Counted from the first letter of the stretch, positions 11,402-24,047 are shown. The stretch is 64,000 nt of DNA from Mauremys mutica (GCF_020497125.1 NC_059073.1:21907225-21971224), one strand, 5' to 3'. The notes: generated by a model from the letters alone, not told the origin. Numbers and translations are program-made.

Positions 11402-13397
11402 AACCACAGTTTGGCAGCTGACCCCTGTACAGGGGCATAACAACAGGGGAAACAGAGAAGCCAATGGGAATTACAGATGCTCAACATCTCTGAAAAAAAT
11501 CAGTTCACTGTTATATAGGATTCTCCATACAGATCAAGTTGGCTAACTTTGGGCATCCAGGGTTGAAAACTATGCATAGAAGAGGGTTTGAGTTCCATCC
11601 ACTTTGCATAAATACCCTCTGTGACTCTCATCAGTCCAACTATGTCAATTTGTCACTTGATTCTCTTACTTTTGAAAGCAGCCACAATTTATAAAGCTAT
11701 TTTAATACAGGCCTGTGAACACAGAAAGGTGTTGTACCAAAGCCAAGAACAACTGATTATTAATCTAACAAGGGAGATGTTGGACCAGGTATCTCCATTC
11801 ATTTTGCATGTGACAATGTGGGACTTTAAAGCATTGGTACCTACCAACCTCCGATCACTAGAATGAAAGAGTTGCCTTCCACAAGTCTCTACAAATGACA
11901 GTGTGTTCTGTTGTCAGCAGTGTCCTCCTTTGTTCCATTCCTAATCTTTCCTGTTAGGGCCAGTGACTACCGAGCTACTTCAGAACAAGGGTGAATTTTA
12001 TCAATGACATTATATTGTGGCTCCAGGAGGTTTAATACAATCATTTTAAAATGTTGCTAAATTATTACATTAGGAAACAAATTCCCTTTTTCTCGTATGT
12101 TCATCAAATGTATTCAGTGCTGATGAATACAGAGAGGGTGCATCTCCAAATAATGTAGATTTGAGTTTTAAAGGCGGTTTAACGTTTGGATTTGGCTATA
12201 ACTCCAATTTCCTTTCATGAATATTTTATTTAAATCCTGTATTAATCATAGAGTCACAATGATAGTCTGCCTCCCGCTCTTGCTCTCTCTCTCATTGTCT
12301 GTCACAGAAGCACTTTCTCTCAACCTTAAACATCTCTAATTAAAATTTTCCCTGAAGCCGACTGATACCTGTGTGATTAATGGGTTGGCTAATAAATAAA
12401 ACACACCGTGTTCCTTTAAGATCATCATACCAGAAAAAACACAAAAAGGGTGCTACTGGCCCCATCAGTTTGAGAGACATTTATTAAAGCAACAAAGCAA
12501 AGGTCCTAAGGGTTCTAAAGTGCTCCACATCATTAATAACTAGATAAGCCGTCCAGCGAGAAATCTGCTTCAGACACTTTCATTATTCTAAATGAGGCAG
12601 CTATGCAAACAGGAAAGAGATTTCAGGAGGGGAGGGAGAGGCACAGGCATCATTTCTACAACAGATAACAACCCACTCTTCCTTCCTCACAAACACGTAT
12701 GGATGGTAATAGGGCACTGGATGCCTCAAGGGACTGCTAATGGAGTCTTTCAGACCCAGATTGCTGGCTCAGATCCAGCCCAGATGAGGGAAAGCTGTTC
12801 CCATCTGATGGCTGTTCCTTGGACTCCACGTAATGAGACTGGTAGTCTCAGTCCAGTTCCCAGTTGGACTATTGTCTGTATCACAAAACCACCACAACTG
12901 GCTCTGTCCAGAGCAGCTCTCGGACTCTTGGGCAGGGCATTGTGGAGGAAGGTACACACAGCCTCAGTGTTTCACTCAGTGTTCCCTAGAAAAGTCTCTG
13001 AGTGAAATTCATCCTTGTGTATAGGGCCAGGTCTATGTGCCACTTTAACTGTAGTTCGAAGGCTGACTGGGTGTATAGGGCTTGTGCTGTTCCTCTGCAC
13101 AGGGGTGATTTTTCATCCCATTTGCTGGAGGACAGTACAGCTTTGGGGCCATCTCATCACATTACAAACAAACACCAGGGGAGGGGCACCATCTAGTCGT
13201 GCAGTTTCTGTAGCAGGCCAGAAGGACACTCCCCTTCCTGCTCCAGGCAGGGCACGTAGGAGGCAGAGTCAAGACATCTTAAGCCCCTCCCATTTGCCTG
13301 GGCAATGGGGGTCTATAAGGCATCACTACACTCCGAGCCTGGATCCACAGACTCATGGTAGCGGGGCTCACACTACCACTCTAATCACAGTTGTGTA
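11402..13397. other. Single-copy sequence; AT-rich conserved-element candidate inside
   Basis: No gene recognised. The 12000-12420 part is AT-rich with several homeodomain-type cores (TAATTA, TTAAT) and no repeat signature; I list it as a conserved non-coding candidate only. Overlapping open frames of 137, 69, 64 and 127 codons at 12.6-13.4 kb are unrelated to any family I know. Confidence 0.35.
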
Positions 13398-13600
13398 GAT
13401 GTTGCGGCTTGGGCTGAAACTTGGGCTCTCTCACACACACACCCCAACTCCCGAGGCTTCAAAACCTGAGCTCCAGCCCAAACCGCAACATCCTCACAGC
13501 TCTTTTTAGAGCACCAGTTCAATCCCCTCTAGCGTGAAAGTGGGAAGCCAGGCGGGAAGGATCACTCCCTGATGAAGTGCAGACATGCCCTTAGTAGCTC
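13398..13600. repeat. Short foldback repeat
   Basis: Arms 13398-13416 and 13474-13492 are inverted 19-mers that match at 18 positions (gatgttgcggcttgggctg on the left). The block ends with 'gtgcagacatgccctt', similar to the 'tatagacatacc' ends at 23200 and 42160, so it may belong to the same MITE family. Confidence 0.5.
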
Positions 13601-14609
13601 TGTGGAACCTGCTACTTCACCCTCTCTTGGCACCACCGAAGGGGACTAAGGAGGAGTGGTTACAGACCTGGCTGGGTCCCGTGAGTGGCTGGACACCAGT
13701 CTGTTGTAACTGGATCCAACCTCTGGACCAAATATGCTTCCAAACCGGCTGGGTCTGAGCATAGTCTGAGACCCTGAAACCAATGCTGAGACCACCCCAT
13801 GCCTCCCCAGGCACTTTAACACACTCCCCCAGAGTTCCAACTCACTGCGGGCGTTCTGGTTTATAATTCAGCTCTCCCCAGGACCTGGTGGCAGGTAGAG
13901 TGAAGGAAGTAGAGGAGATTTTGTAAAGGGGCTGCTCAGTGTAACAAATATAAGTCTACTTACAAGACTGCAAGCTGGGAACTTGCTGCTTTATTTAACT
14001 GCATCACAGCACAGTGTGTATGGGGCAGGAGGGGAGGGGGACCCAATAACTGAACATGAAGTAAGGGAGGGGTGGAGCACAGCTCCAACCCATAATGCTC
14101 TGAGCAACCCAGTTAAGCCCTTTGAAGACCACTTTACTACAGGGGAAAATAAGTGCAATAACTGGAACTACAGTAACTTTTACCCTTATACATCTTAAGG
14201 AAAAAACACCAACATCTGTGCTCGCCACCCCAAGTATATGCTCCCTCCTTCTTTGAGTCCTAGGCCCATCAATGTGCCAGGCAGGTAGGCCCTCCTGCAG
14301 TCTGCTGTTGTTGGGTGACAGTCAGAAGGTGAGATGGCGGGAGCCCGGAGCAGATCCTACCATTAAATAAGGCTTCCGTTCCCTCCATCATATGACCAAC
14401 TGATCAGCTGCATAATTCAGTCAGATGGTCAGCCAGGAAGTTCCAGCCATCCCTGGAGTCCAAACTGGGAAAACCATTCAGCTGGGCCACTCTCTGCAGC
14501 AAAACCATTGTTCTACAGGTGACCCCTTTGGTTGGGATCCATTGATGACTCTTGTGTTAGTCCTCCAGGGAAGCGTCAGGCATTACAGTAACCTGCCTTT
14601 GTGATTTCA
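13601..14609. other. Single-copy sequence, no gene seen
   Basis: No recognised element or exon. Confidence 0.35.
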
Positions 14610-14739
14610 CAAAAACAGATCACTGGGCAACAAAATGGTAGACGAAATTCAGTGTTGATAAATGCAAAGTAATGCACATTGGAAAACATAATCGCAACTA
14701 TACGTATAAAATGATCAGGTCTAAATTAGCTGTTACTAC

Positions 14740-15225
14740 TGTGATAAACTCAGGACAGACAGCTGCAAGGGAGGGGTAGGAATCAGTCCCAGAGGGTTAA
14801 AAGGCCCTCCTCCCTATCAACTGGGAGGCAACTACGGGTCAATCAGGTTCAGCTGAGAAAAGGTACCAAGGTAGCAATTAGAATCAGCTGAGGGGGAGCT
14901 ACCTGAGGTTAATTAGGATCAGCTGATTCCAACTTAGGGCTGCCTGAGACCTTTTTAAACCCTTCCCTGGGAGGAAGGAGGGGAGAGAGCAGAGAGAGAA
15001 GGAGCCCTGCTGCCAGGAGTGTAGAAGCAGCAAGACAGCGAGCCTCACCAGGAGGAGAGGCAGTAGACTCTCCCACAAGGGAGAAAAATACTCTAAACAG
15101 GACTGGTGGAGATACGGAGAGCAGACTTCCCCTGTGTCCCAAGGGGGACCACATTACCCGAGCCTGTCTCACCAGGGCTAAAGGCAGCAGAGGCTGGGGA
15201 GACTGAGAAGGTGCCTTGCTACACA
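14740..15225 (+). mobile_element. LTR inserted in the CR1
   Basis: About 486 bp between two pieces that are contiguous in the intact CR1 at 39222-40156. The ends are TGTGATAAAC and GCTACACA, an imperfect inverted TG...CA pair. Flanks ACTAC and ACTCA are a poor target-duplication match, so the exact edge may be off by a base or two. The interior is purine-rich (gaggaaggaggggagagagc) and has no open gene. Orientation is assumed from a possible TATA-like 'tttttaaaccc' near 14950. Confidence 0.7.
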
Positions 15226-15840
15226 ACTCAAGAAAGAGATGTTGGAGTCATTGTGGATAATTCTCTGAAAACATCCACTCAATGTGCAGCGGCAGTCAAA
15301 AAGCGAACAGAATGTTGGGAATCATTAGGAAAGGGATAGATAATAAGACAGAAAATATCATATTGCCTTTACATAAATCCATGGTACACCCACACCTTGA
15401 ATATTGCATGCAGATCTGGTTGCCACATCTCAAAAAGATATATTGGAATTGGAAAAGGTACAGAAAGGGGCAACAAAAATTATTAGGGGTATGGAACGGC
15501 TTCCATATGAGGAGAGATTAATAAGACTGGGACTTTTCAGCATGGAAAAGAGATGACTATGGGGGGATATGACAGAGGTCTATAAAATCATGATTTTGGC
15601 AAAAGTAGATAAGAAAGTGTTATTTACTCCTTCTCATAACACAAGAACTAGGGGCCACCCAATGAAATTAATAGGCATCAGGTTTAAAACAAACAAAAGG
15701 AAGTATTTCTTCACAAAATGCACAGTCAATCTGTGGAACTTTTTGCCAGAGGATGTTATGAAGGCCAAGACTATAACAGGGTTAAAAAAAAAAGAACTAA
15801 ATAAGTTCATGGAGGATAGATTCATCAATAGCTATTAGCC
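15226..15840 (+). pseudogene. CR1 ORF2 C-terminus, disrupted
   Basis: Three overlapping frames (15106-15339, 15282-15521, 15569-15838) together spell the region downstream of the reverse transcriptase core, compared with the copy at 39253-39958. At least two frameshifts separate them. The piece upstream of 15226 in the first frame belongs to the LTR, so it is not part of the protein. Confidence 0.85.
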
Positions 15841-16044
15841 AGGATTGGCAGGGATGCAAAACCATGCTCTGAAGTGTCCCTAGCCTGTTAGCCAGAAGCT
15901 GAGAATGGGCAATAGGGGATGAATCACTTGATGATTACCTGTTCTGTTCATCCCCTCTGAAGCACCTGGCACTGGCCACTGTTGGAAAACAGGATACTGG
16001 GCTAGATGGACCATTGGTCTGACCCAGTATGGCCGTTCTTATGT

Positions 16045-17818
16045 CCTTGATAGTTCTAGGCAGTTATGTTCTCAAAATGAAGGTCAAATTATTCAAAATG
16101 GCAGTTATAAGGTTAATTGTAGGTCACAAATTTGATACAGACTTAAAACCAATCCATCACAGGCACCACACCCTCTTAGTCCCTCATGCTGGCAGACAGG
16201 ACAGGTCACACTCTAGCCTTCTATTCACTCTGAATTCATTCCCTGGGTTCTCAACTCTAAAAATTAATAGGTATTTTCTAAAACTATAACGTGGGATAAT
16301 AAAAGTAAAGGCCAGCAGACAAATTCATCCCCACTTACCTAAGCAGGACTAAGAGTGGTCTAGATTCAGCCACTCTTATTCATGAGGTCCAATAATTTAT
16401 GCCTTGAACAGTCCCATTGAAATGAATGAGGGGCGCCTCTCAAAGCAAGGAACTACTCAGTTTGAGCCAGCGTGACAGAACATGGCCCATTGATTGCATT
16501 TGGAGTCACACATTCTGATCCTGGTCTAAATCTGGTCCAAAACATAATAAAAATTATGCCTTGCTACTATGCCATTGTTTAGGCAATGACTTATATCATT
16601 TTACAGAGGTGCCCACGGCAGGGAAGCTGCATGCATGTGTACTGACTTCATCTCAATCATGTCAGCAAAACTTTGTACATTGGCCATATTTCACTAGCCA
16701 GGCACAATTAATTGCATGTGAAGGCTCTGTATCTACAGGTTATTTCCATTGTAAGAATATACACTTAATCTGAAGTTTCCAGGGCATTTGACATTCATAT
16801 CATAGAGTTATGGCTTCTCCATGGCTTATGTAAAACTAATAATACGGTTGACACAATGACATCTGCATATAGTGCAAGGGTGGGAGCAATTATGTGAGTC
16901 AAAGGTCTCCCCCAGTCCTTCGGTGCTGTTATGGTAATGCCTGCATGGTAGAAAGAAACAGTATTTTATTCTTGTGGCTCTCATTTGTATTTGTGGCTGC
17001 CATGTGTTTCTGCAGATGAACAAGTTAGCAGATGTCTCAGCACCCTTTTGTCCACAGGGGCCTTAACTCTGCTCTTCAGTAAACAGCATCCTGACCTCAC
17101 AAAGCTGTTGTAATGACATCAGCCTAAACCCTTATACTACAGACTCCCATGTGGCCCCAAGTTTCAAAGTCCAGATCAATTATCCAAAGATCATCAATAG
17201 GGGCTTGGATGTGATGTTCCAGTTCACATCCATCTCTACATGTTATTGTATTATAATCTTAGACCATGACACAGTAAGGCCAAAACCCATCTGGCTATAA
17301 AATCTGCTACAAGCAAGCAGATCAGTAATCAGCTACCTAGCATTTCATAGCTCTGAATCACCAGTGGAGACTTTGGTCAAAACTATGAGCCAGAACGTTG
17401 GGTAAGGACCTGATATAGGGGCGTGGAAAGGAGGCAAAGGTGACTTAAAACCTCATTTGTCCTCCCTCAGTCCTGGAGCAGCCCGGAGCCAGTTCATCCT
17501 TTGCACAACTCAGAGCAGCCACAGGGCCCAGGGTTCCTGAAAAGGTTAAAACTATCCACACAAAAAGAAACATATTGTTATTGGCACATGTTGGCCTGTA
17601 GCCATACACATACTCCTACGTGTAATTAGCATGGTTCTCTACAGGAACGCAGACGGACTGACAGCTTTCTGCATGAGGGCTGTATAATCTATGAACGTCC
17701 TGGCCAAGGTAAAGGCAACTAGTTCAAATGCCTGACCCTTTTACTATCACTGATCCAAATTCTGACTTCGGTTATAAATACACTTAAGCATATGGAATTA
17801 CTCTATATTTATGCCAAT
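16045..17818. other. Single-copy sequence, no gene seen
   Basis: No recognised repeat or exon in about 1.8 kb. Confidence 0.4.
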
Positions 17819-18445
17819 TAGAGTTGGTCCAAAAATTTTCAGCTGAATTACTGTCCATCAGAAATGCAGTTCTGTCAAAATCAAAATACGTAATGAAATT
17901 GTGTCGGTTTCAACAATATTTTATTGTGGGGAGGGGGGGGGAGGAGTTCTGAAAATGCCCAAATGCCCTGTTTAAACGTTTTTGGAACTAGATGTTTAGA
18001 TTTTCCATTTTGATATGACTTTTCATTTCAAAATATTTTAATGTTATATTGAGGGAGAAAGCAGTTCCTTCTGGACTGCAACTGGCTCTCGGCTTCCATG
18101 ATGGATCATGAGGGTCAAATGTCCTTGACATTTCAGTGTTTATCCTGTCCAGTGTCACTGCAGGTCCTATTCTTATTCCTACGAACATCTAATCCTTTTT
18201 TTTTAAATGATTTAGTGTTATATACTATGAAATAATATATAACATTTTACAGATCTAAATCAAAACTCAACATTCTGATTTTTACCGAACTGAAACATTT
18301 CAATTGATCTACAACATTTTCGTCAGATTTTTCTTTCACTGAGAATTTCTAAATTTTTTGGTTTTATTCCAAATTGGAATTAAAACAAAGTCTGAAATCT
18401 CAAAATCCTCAATGAAATCGAATTACTGTTCTCTGCCAATGTCTA
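17819..18445. mobile_element. AT-rich MITE-like element
   Basis: Begins TAGAGTTGGTCCAAAAATTTTC truncated here to its key part TAGAGTTGGTCC, and ends with 'ctctgccaatgtcta', a weak inverted match. Flanks ATGCCAAT (17811-17818) and ATATCAAT (18446-18453) match at 6 of 8 positions. The interior is made of degenerate TTTTCATTGAAA-like phrases shared with the elements at 27684, 29831, 35469 and 39000. It is an old copy; a poly-G run at about 17930-17941 lies inside. Confidence 0.5.
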
Positions 18446-18453
18446 ATATCAAT

Positions 18454-19840
18454 GCCAAGGCATCAGATCTGGCCCATTATGTGTAGCACAGGGCTTCTTC
18501 ACCTTGACAGGGTGGGTCAAAAGACTGTCACTACCTAATCAGAGCTAAGCACCAACTATCATGTAGAATGTGAAAAATCCCTGATTAGCATCCTGACTCC
18601 CACATCCATGCACAAAGGAAGCCATTTGATTAAATGGCTTGAAAACATACATGGATTAGTCCATCTCTTGGGTGGAATAAAATATTTATGTGATCAGCAG
18701 AAAATGTACGTTTACAAGCTGAGCTACACAATTTCATTGCTTTTATCCTGCTCCTGCCCCCTATTAAATATCTGCCTCGTCGCTTATGGAAATTACGCAG
18801 AAATGTCACCGCACTCTGGAGAATGCATGTGAGGATATGGGCCGAAGTGATCATGGATGCACTTCCTGAAATGCAATAGCTGCGCCCAACACCTCAGACT
18901 GCAGACTACACATTGTGAACCTGAATCTGGCACTCTGCTAGGAGTGTGCTATTGATTTGTAGTAGACATCTTAGGCTTTACTCTTACAGATGTTAAATGA
19001 AATATTCCTGTTGGAGCTACCGTATTAAGATTTTTTAAAATCAAGTATGTGCTATATTCTATCCATCTTCTACAGTAAGAGACTCATAAGCTATTTGCAA
19101 GTTTCCTGTCTGTCTCACTATTCATATCTAGCTATTTTACAAAGTATTATAGCTTTAATCCACCCCCTAAAGTTACTGGAGTTTCCAAAACAGAAATCTC
19201 CTAATCCCAGTATCTGAGACAGTACTGTGTTCTGCTGATAAAAGTACTGGTTCATTCACATCTTAACCTGTTTACAAGTTGCAATTCCTTTGGGGAGCTC
19301 TCAAGGCGTTAGTAGGATAATGTCCAGCCAGATTTTAAAAACTGCTGATTATTATATAGTTTGCACAACACTGGGAATCAAACAACAATCACTTGAGTAC
19401 TGGATTTCAAGTTTAGCTTTGATCATTATCTTGTGCTCCTGTTATAAATCCATTCTCTCAAGTGCCGCACCAGCAGCGAGACATGTTGTGTATTAGGAGA
19501 TGGCTACAAATTGCAGCCTCCACCAGCAGATTATTTGGAAGATGCAGGCACTTTCTGACATCCCTGCTGTTTTCTTTCACTCCTTGCAACTTCAAAGGGA
19601 AGGTCTTTGCATTTCAGTCCCAGGAAGAAATGTTTGGGGAATAGCCTCACACAGAACAACTTTGGAAGAATGATAGAACAAGTATGTTCATATTGATTTC
19701 CTGGTCACAGACAATGCTTGCATGCAATGAGGACAACCAGGTGACCTATGCTACTAGCATTTAGTGCTGATTTTGACTGAAACATTTTATGAGAAATCTG
19801 CAGCCAGAAAATCTCCATCGTGTCTCCAGAAAAGGTGCTG
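18454..19840. other. Single-copy sequence with a conserved-element candidate
   Basis: No gene recognised. The 18600-18850 part reads as balanced-composition unique sequence without repeat features and has open frames of 74 codons on both strands, but no splice-site or homology support was seen. Confidence 0.35.
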
Positions 19841-20018
19841 ACATAAGAATGGCCACACTGGGTCAGACCAAAGGTCCCTCTAGCCCAGTATCCTGTCTTC
19901 TGACGGTGGCCAGTGCCAGGTGCCCCAGAAGGAATGAACAGAACGGGTAATCATCAAGTGATCCATCCCCTGTCACCCATTCCCAGCTTCTGGTAAACAG
20001 AGGCTAGGGACACCATAT
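19841..20018 (-). mobile_element. CR1 3' UTR fragment
   Basis: Starts with the complement of the octamer tail (acataagaatggccacactg) and continues through 'gcccagtatcctgtcttc' and 'gatccatcccctg', the 3' UTR of the same CR1 family as 39222. Truncated before ORF2. Confidence 0.85.
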
Positions 20019-20039
20019 TAACCTTTCTCAAACCCAAAT

Positions 20040-20098
20040 GAGGGCTTTGATTATTAATTAATTATATTATTAGTTAATTATTATTATTATTATTACTT
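20040..20098. repeat. TTA/TAA microsatellite
   Basis: Imperfect run of ATTA and ATT units. It sits at the 3' end of the adjoining minus-strand MIR, where such tails are common. Confidence 0.75.
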
Positions 20099-20515
20099 GT
20101 ATATCAGTAGCTTCCAGGGGAGGCAACCAAGACTGGGCCTCTACTGTGCTCGGCCCTGTACAAAAAACATAGTAAGAACTAGTCCTTAGTTTGAAGAGCT
20201 TACAGTCTAAATAGACGACACAGACAAAGGGTGGGAGAAAGGAAATACTACTATCCCAATGCACAGCTGGGGAAGTGAGACCCACAGATATTTCTGTTGA
20301 TCCTGATCCCTTTGGTAAGGTTCAATAGCACCTTTTGGCACAAGTAGTCCCAATGATTTCAGGGGACAATTCATGGAAGAAGCTACTAGGCCATGAGAAT
20401 GGGATTATCAGAATCTGGCCATAAATGACTTGCCAAAAGTCACACAGGAAGTCTGCAGTCAAATTGGGAATTGAACCCACGCTTTGCACCTCAGTTCAGT
20501 GTCTTAACCAGAAGA
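20097..20515 (-). repeat. MIR/CORE-SINE copy, interrupted
   Basis: Complement of 3' segment ('gagcttacagtctaaatagac', 'gacaaagggtgggagaaagg' region) is followed, after about 120 foreign bases at 20290-20410, by the complement of the core ('acttgccaaaagtcacacagg') and head ('gaattgaacccacgc', 'gtcttaaccagaagac'). The inserted block is not recognised. Confidence 0.7.
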
Positions 20516-21169
20516 CCTTTCCCCCCCACCTTGCTAGATAGATAGCAAAAAATTTACATACACATGAGTTTTTGATAATTAGAGGGAAAAGGGATTTGAT
20601 TTTTACGTGGGCTTGGGGTGGTTGTTTTGCTTGTTTGTTTTATATTGTCACTGGTATCCTAGAATAAGTGAAAAGGAGAAGATGCTTAAATACGATTCAT
20701 CCTTGCAGGAAATACATTGCACTACTAATGTACAAACGCACAGTCCTCTGCATGATTAAATATTAGTTGATTAAAGATCACTAACAAAGAACCTTCAACA
20801 CAATCCTCAGCAAAGGTTTAGTGCAGATAAATGAAGCATTGTGTTTTTTATGGCATGTTTACAATCAAGCACAGATTATTAGTGGCAATATTTCTTTTAT
20901 AGAAACAGCAGATGCCAATTTGTTATTAGAAATGCTGTGAATGGTAATTAATAACCTCCTTTGGTGTGTTAATAAGACACTAGTATCCAGTAAATAATGG
21001 CCAGATAATTAAGTGAGGTTTTTTCCTCTTAAATCCCACATGGAATTTGTTTAATTTGATGGACTATTATAGAAAATGCAGAGATGCAGTTAATATTTAA
21101 AAACAAACAGTTAATTACATCCACTTACATTGCTCTCAGACATCAGCTCCATTACAGGGGGCAAACTGA
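20516..21169. other. AT-rich single-copy block, conserved non-coding candidate
   Basis: From about 20690 to 21120 the sequence is free of repeat signatures and rich in homeodomain-type cores (TTAATTA, GATTAAAGATC, GGTAATTAATAACC, CAGATAATTAAG). Such composition is typical of developmental enhancers in gene deserts, but conservation cannot be judged from one sequence. Confidence 0.35.
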
Positions 21170-21420
21170 ACTAGACAGGAGGGGACAGCTTTTCAGAAGT
21201 AGTTAGGCAGGTAAAGATGCAGCTAGGTGCCTAACTCCCATTGAAATCAATCCAGTTCGACTGAGGAAATACACATGGGTGCACATTTTTAGCTCAAATA
21301 TGCACTGAAAACTGTGGGATATGGGCACCTAATTTGTTTAGGCACATTTGAAAATTGCATTAGGTATTTAGCTGAACCTAACTACCTTTGAAAGTCTGGA
21401 CCAAGATGATGAAGACCCTG
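21170..21420. repeat. Decayed palindromic repeat
   Basis: 'ttcagaagtagttaggc', 'ggtgcctaactcccattg' and, further right, 'gggcacctaatttg' with 'aacctaactacctttgaaagtctgg' form weak inverted pairs. Similar phrases recur at 63680-63760. Family not named. Confidence 0.4.
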
Positions 21421-21814
21421 ATCCAGCTCCCATTGACTTCAGTGGACTTTAGATCATGCTCTGAGTGAATAAAAAGTAACCTCGCCAGGCTGCTGAAATT
21501 CACATATTTAGTGTTTCCATTAATCAGTTTCCTGAGCCATTCAGTCCTCTTTTATATTTGAATCTACAGCATTTTAGCTGGCATATCATTAGCACCCATA
21601 AATTCTCTCATATAAACAGAGGCAGACTTGGAAGTGATGGTTCTGTACCTCCCCAGTACTGCCAGTCTGTTTGAAGCAGCACCAGTCATTCACACCCACT
21701 GCAGTTAACTCTCTCCCAGAGCTTTTGAGTGCATCATCATTCCATTGCAAATAAGATCTGTATACGTGAAGGCCAAATTCTGCCCTCAGTTACAACTGAG
21801 CAACCACACTAGAG

Positions 21815-21965
21815 TCAACACACAATCCAATGGCTGGAAGTTGAAGCTAGACAAATTCAGATGGGAAATAAGGTGTCAATTTTTAACAGTGAGTGTGATT
21901 AACCATTGGAACAATTTACCAAGGGTCATGGTTCTTTCTGGCCTTGGAATCTATGAATGGGTTTG
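21815..21965 (+). mobile_element. L3-like CR1 3' fragment, internally deleted
   Basis: Shares 'aatccaatggctggaag', 'gaagctagacaaattcag' and 'taaccattggaacaattta' with the element at 58805-59455, then jumps to 'ttctggccttggaatctatga'. The middle of the 3' end is missing. Confidence 0.75.
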
Positions 21966-22904
21966 CACAGTGCAAGAAGACAAAACAGAGCCTGGTTAGT
22001 GGGTTATATAGTCTAAGACTTTTTAAAGGCATCTAAGGGTTTGGGGTCAATTCCTATTAAAATTAATGGGCATAGGGTATCTAAATTCCTGTGTGAATTT
22101 GAAAACCTCAGCTACAGCACATATGTGACACCAAAGGCCAGATTCTGGCCCCAGATATATGCACATAAATCCCATTAAGGGCCACAGAAGTTGCAAGCAT
22201 GTCTTTGGGGCAGTACAGGACCCCCTGCTACCCAGTCACTGCCAATTAACAGCTGGAAATGGAATAGATTTTAAAAAAAGCAAACTCCTTTCGCAAGGCC
22301 ACATTGAAGTACAAGGGGGCTACATGTCATGGTGAGATGTGTAATACAGAGTGAATGTTTATTACAGGCAGCAGGGGATTTGCAGTAGCAGACAAGATAT
22401 ATATATACGTACAGTACATTTGTATTGGAAGATGTCAAAGCTGGGGTGCAGTCAGTGGAAGGTCTTTGGGCAGAGGATGCTTTTGCCATGCTCCTTCTGC
22501 TCATTTAGAAACAGCTACATTACAAATCAGTGAGGAGGAAATTAGGAACGTAACCATTTTAGAGATATTTTACTTCTATATTTTGCTTAATTTTTAAAAT
22601 AACCTTTCATCTGTAGCTCTGGGGTGATGCCCAAAAATCAAACTAAAAAAATCCAGACATATTGCAGCTGGAGCTCAGCTGACAGCAGAAAACCTTCTCC
22701 AAAACATAGTCATGTGAATTTCAGTCGGATCGTGTAGGCGACCCTGTCATAATCACTTGCCATGAACCTTTGCGCTCTCAAGATTGATTGCGAATACTTG
22801 TGAAAGGCTCACCCTCCCGCCCCACCCCCACCCATACACATTTAAACTCAACTTTTCAAAGAAAGACTATTCAGTTGTGAAATTCACAATGTACAATCTG
22901 TGCT
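21966..22904. other. No gene seen
   Basis: Unassigned sequence. The 22390-22410 stretch has a short TA/GTA run. No repeat family is certain. Confidence 0.3.
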
Positions 22905-23210
22905 GTAGGTCTGCCCTGACCCAGGAGTAGTATCAGAGGTATAATACCCAGCTCAAGCAGACGTACCCATGCTAGCTCCGCTCAAGCTAGCATGCTAAAA
23001 ATAGCAATGTAGCCAGGATAGCGTGGGGGGCAGCTCGGGATAGCCACTCGCATACATACCCCGAGGATCCGGGGAGGGTGGGTATGTACTCAGGCAGCTA
23101 GTCTGAGCCACCGCCCCACACATGGTACACTGCTATTTTTCCTAGTGTGCTAGCTTGAGCAGAGCTACGAATCACACCTCCCGGGTCAAATATAGACATA
23201 CCCTCAGAAA
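22905..23210. mobile_element. Foldback MITE
   Basis: Imperfect inverted arms at 22973-23010 and 23127-23167: 'ctcaagctagcatgctaa' on the left mirrors 'tagtgtgctagcttgag' on the right, around the shared AAAATAGCA / TGCTATTTT blocks. It ends in 'atatagacatacc', shared with 42150-42165. Target duplication not resolved. Confidence 0.6.
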
Positions 23211-24047
23211 CGTATGATTCCTTCCTTGCTCTGGGGGGCAGTAATCTGTTACTGGTAACTTCCAGTCGTCCCACACACACACACACACACACTCCATCTA
23301 ACACTGGTTCACTGAAAGGGGTGGAGCTGAGGCTCACCCTCTACTCATCCCTCTTCACCAGACCCCCACTCGTCTGCTTGGGTGGGGAATAGTAGAGGGC
23401 ATGCATCAGCTGCTTACCCCCAAGCACCTGGACCCAAAGTCCAGGGATACTCTGCAGGGGTTTAAGAATGGGTTTTATTTCCCTTTATGCCAGGATCTGG
23501 GCCTAAATGTTGATTAACTGCTCATTAAGTCAGATAATTTTGTTTCTGTTCCCAGATTGGGCAGCCAAGTTACTGACCCACACTGCACAAATTGCAAAGA
23601 TTGCAATCAATTCTGCTATTTGAAATTCACACCACATGGGTATGTTGGTTGTTACATAAATTCACTACAGGCATTAAAGTACAAATTGTATTTTGGATTG
23701 TAATAGCAACAGTCTGAATGATCTGCAGACCAGGAATTACTCTCCAAAAGAAAATTCACAATGTTTTCTATAATGAATACATCAGAGAGACCTCTGCAAT
23801 CTCTTCATGGACTATTTGTGAACAGGAAAAGGGGAAAATCATTAAATATATTATTTGTTTTGAATTATTCATTCCGCTCTAACTGGGACAAATGTCCAAA
23901 TCCAAAACAGACCTTCCCACCCATTCTGACTTTTCTACACAAGCAGAAAAATAACAAAATCAGATTCAATATGGATCCAAGACATACTGAGGACAGCTGT
24001 TAAATTAGGCCAGCACAGAGGTTAGCCCGGTGGCTTTATCCTGGGCA
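23211..24047. other. Single-copy sequence with a CA microsatellite
   Basis: A run of about 13 CA units at 23268-23291. Otherwise no recognised feature. The 79-codon minus frame across the CA run is an artefact of the repeat. Confidence 0.5.

Larger units (their letters stand above)
14610..16044 (+). mobile_element. CR1 retrotransposon, 5'-truncated, split by an LTR
   Basis: CR1 LINEs copy themselves with an endonuclease-reverse transcriptase. This copy keeps only the C-terminal part of ORF2 and the 3' UTR. The first piece (14610-14739) encodes the motif around 'WATKW' and the second (15226-15840) the motifs 'GVIVDNSLKT', 'VHPHLEYC' and, near the stop, 'INSY'. The 3' UTR ends 'gacccagtatggccgttcttatg'. 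Several frameshifts and a 10-A run at about 15784-15795 break the frame, so it is dead. An LTR lies between the two pieces. Confidence 0.9.

Noticed and set aside
12592..13398. Chain of frames of 137, 64 and 127 codons
   Set aside because: Frames overlap in different registers and on both strands, with no recognised domain or splice sites.
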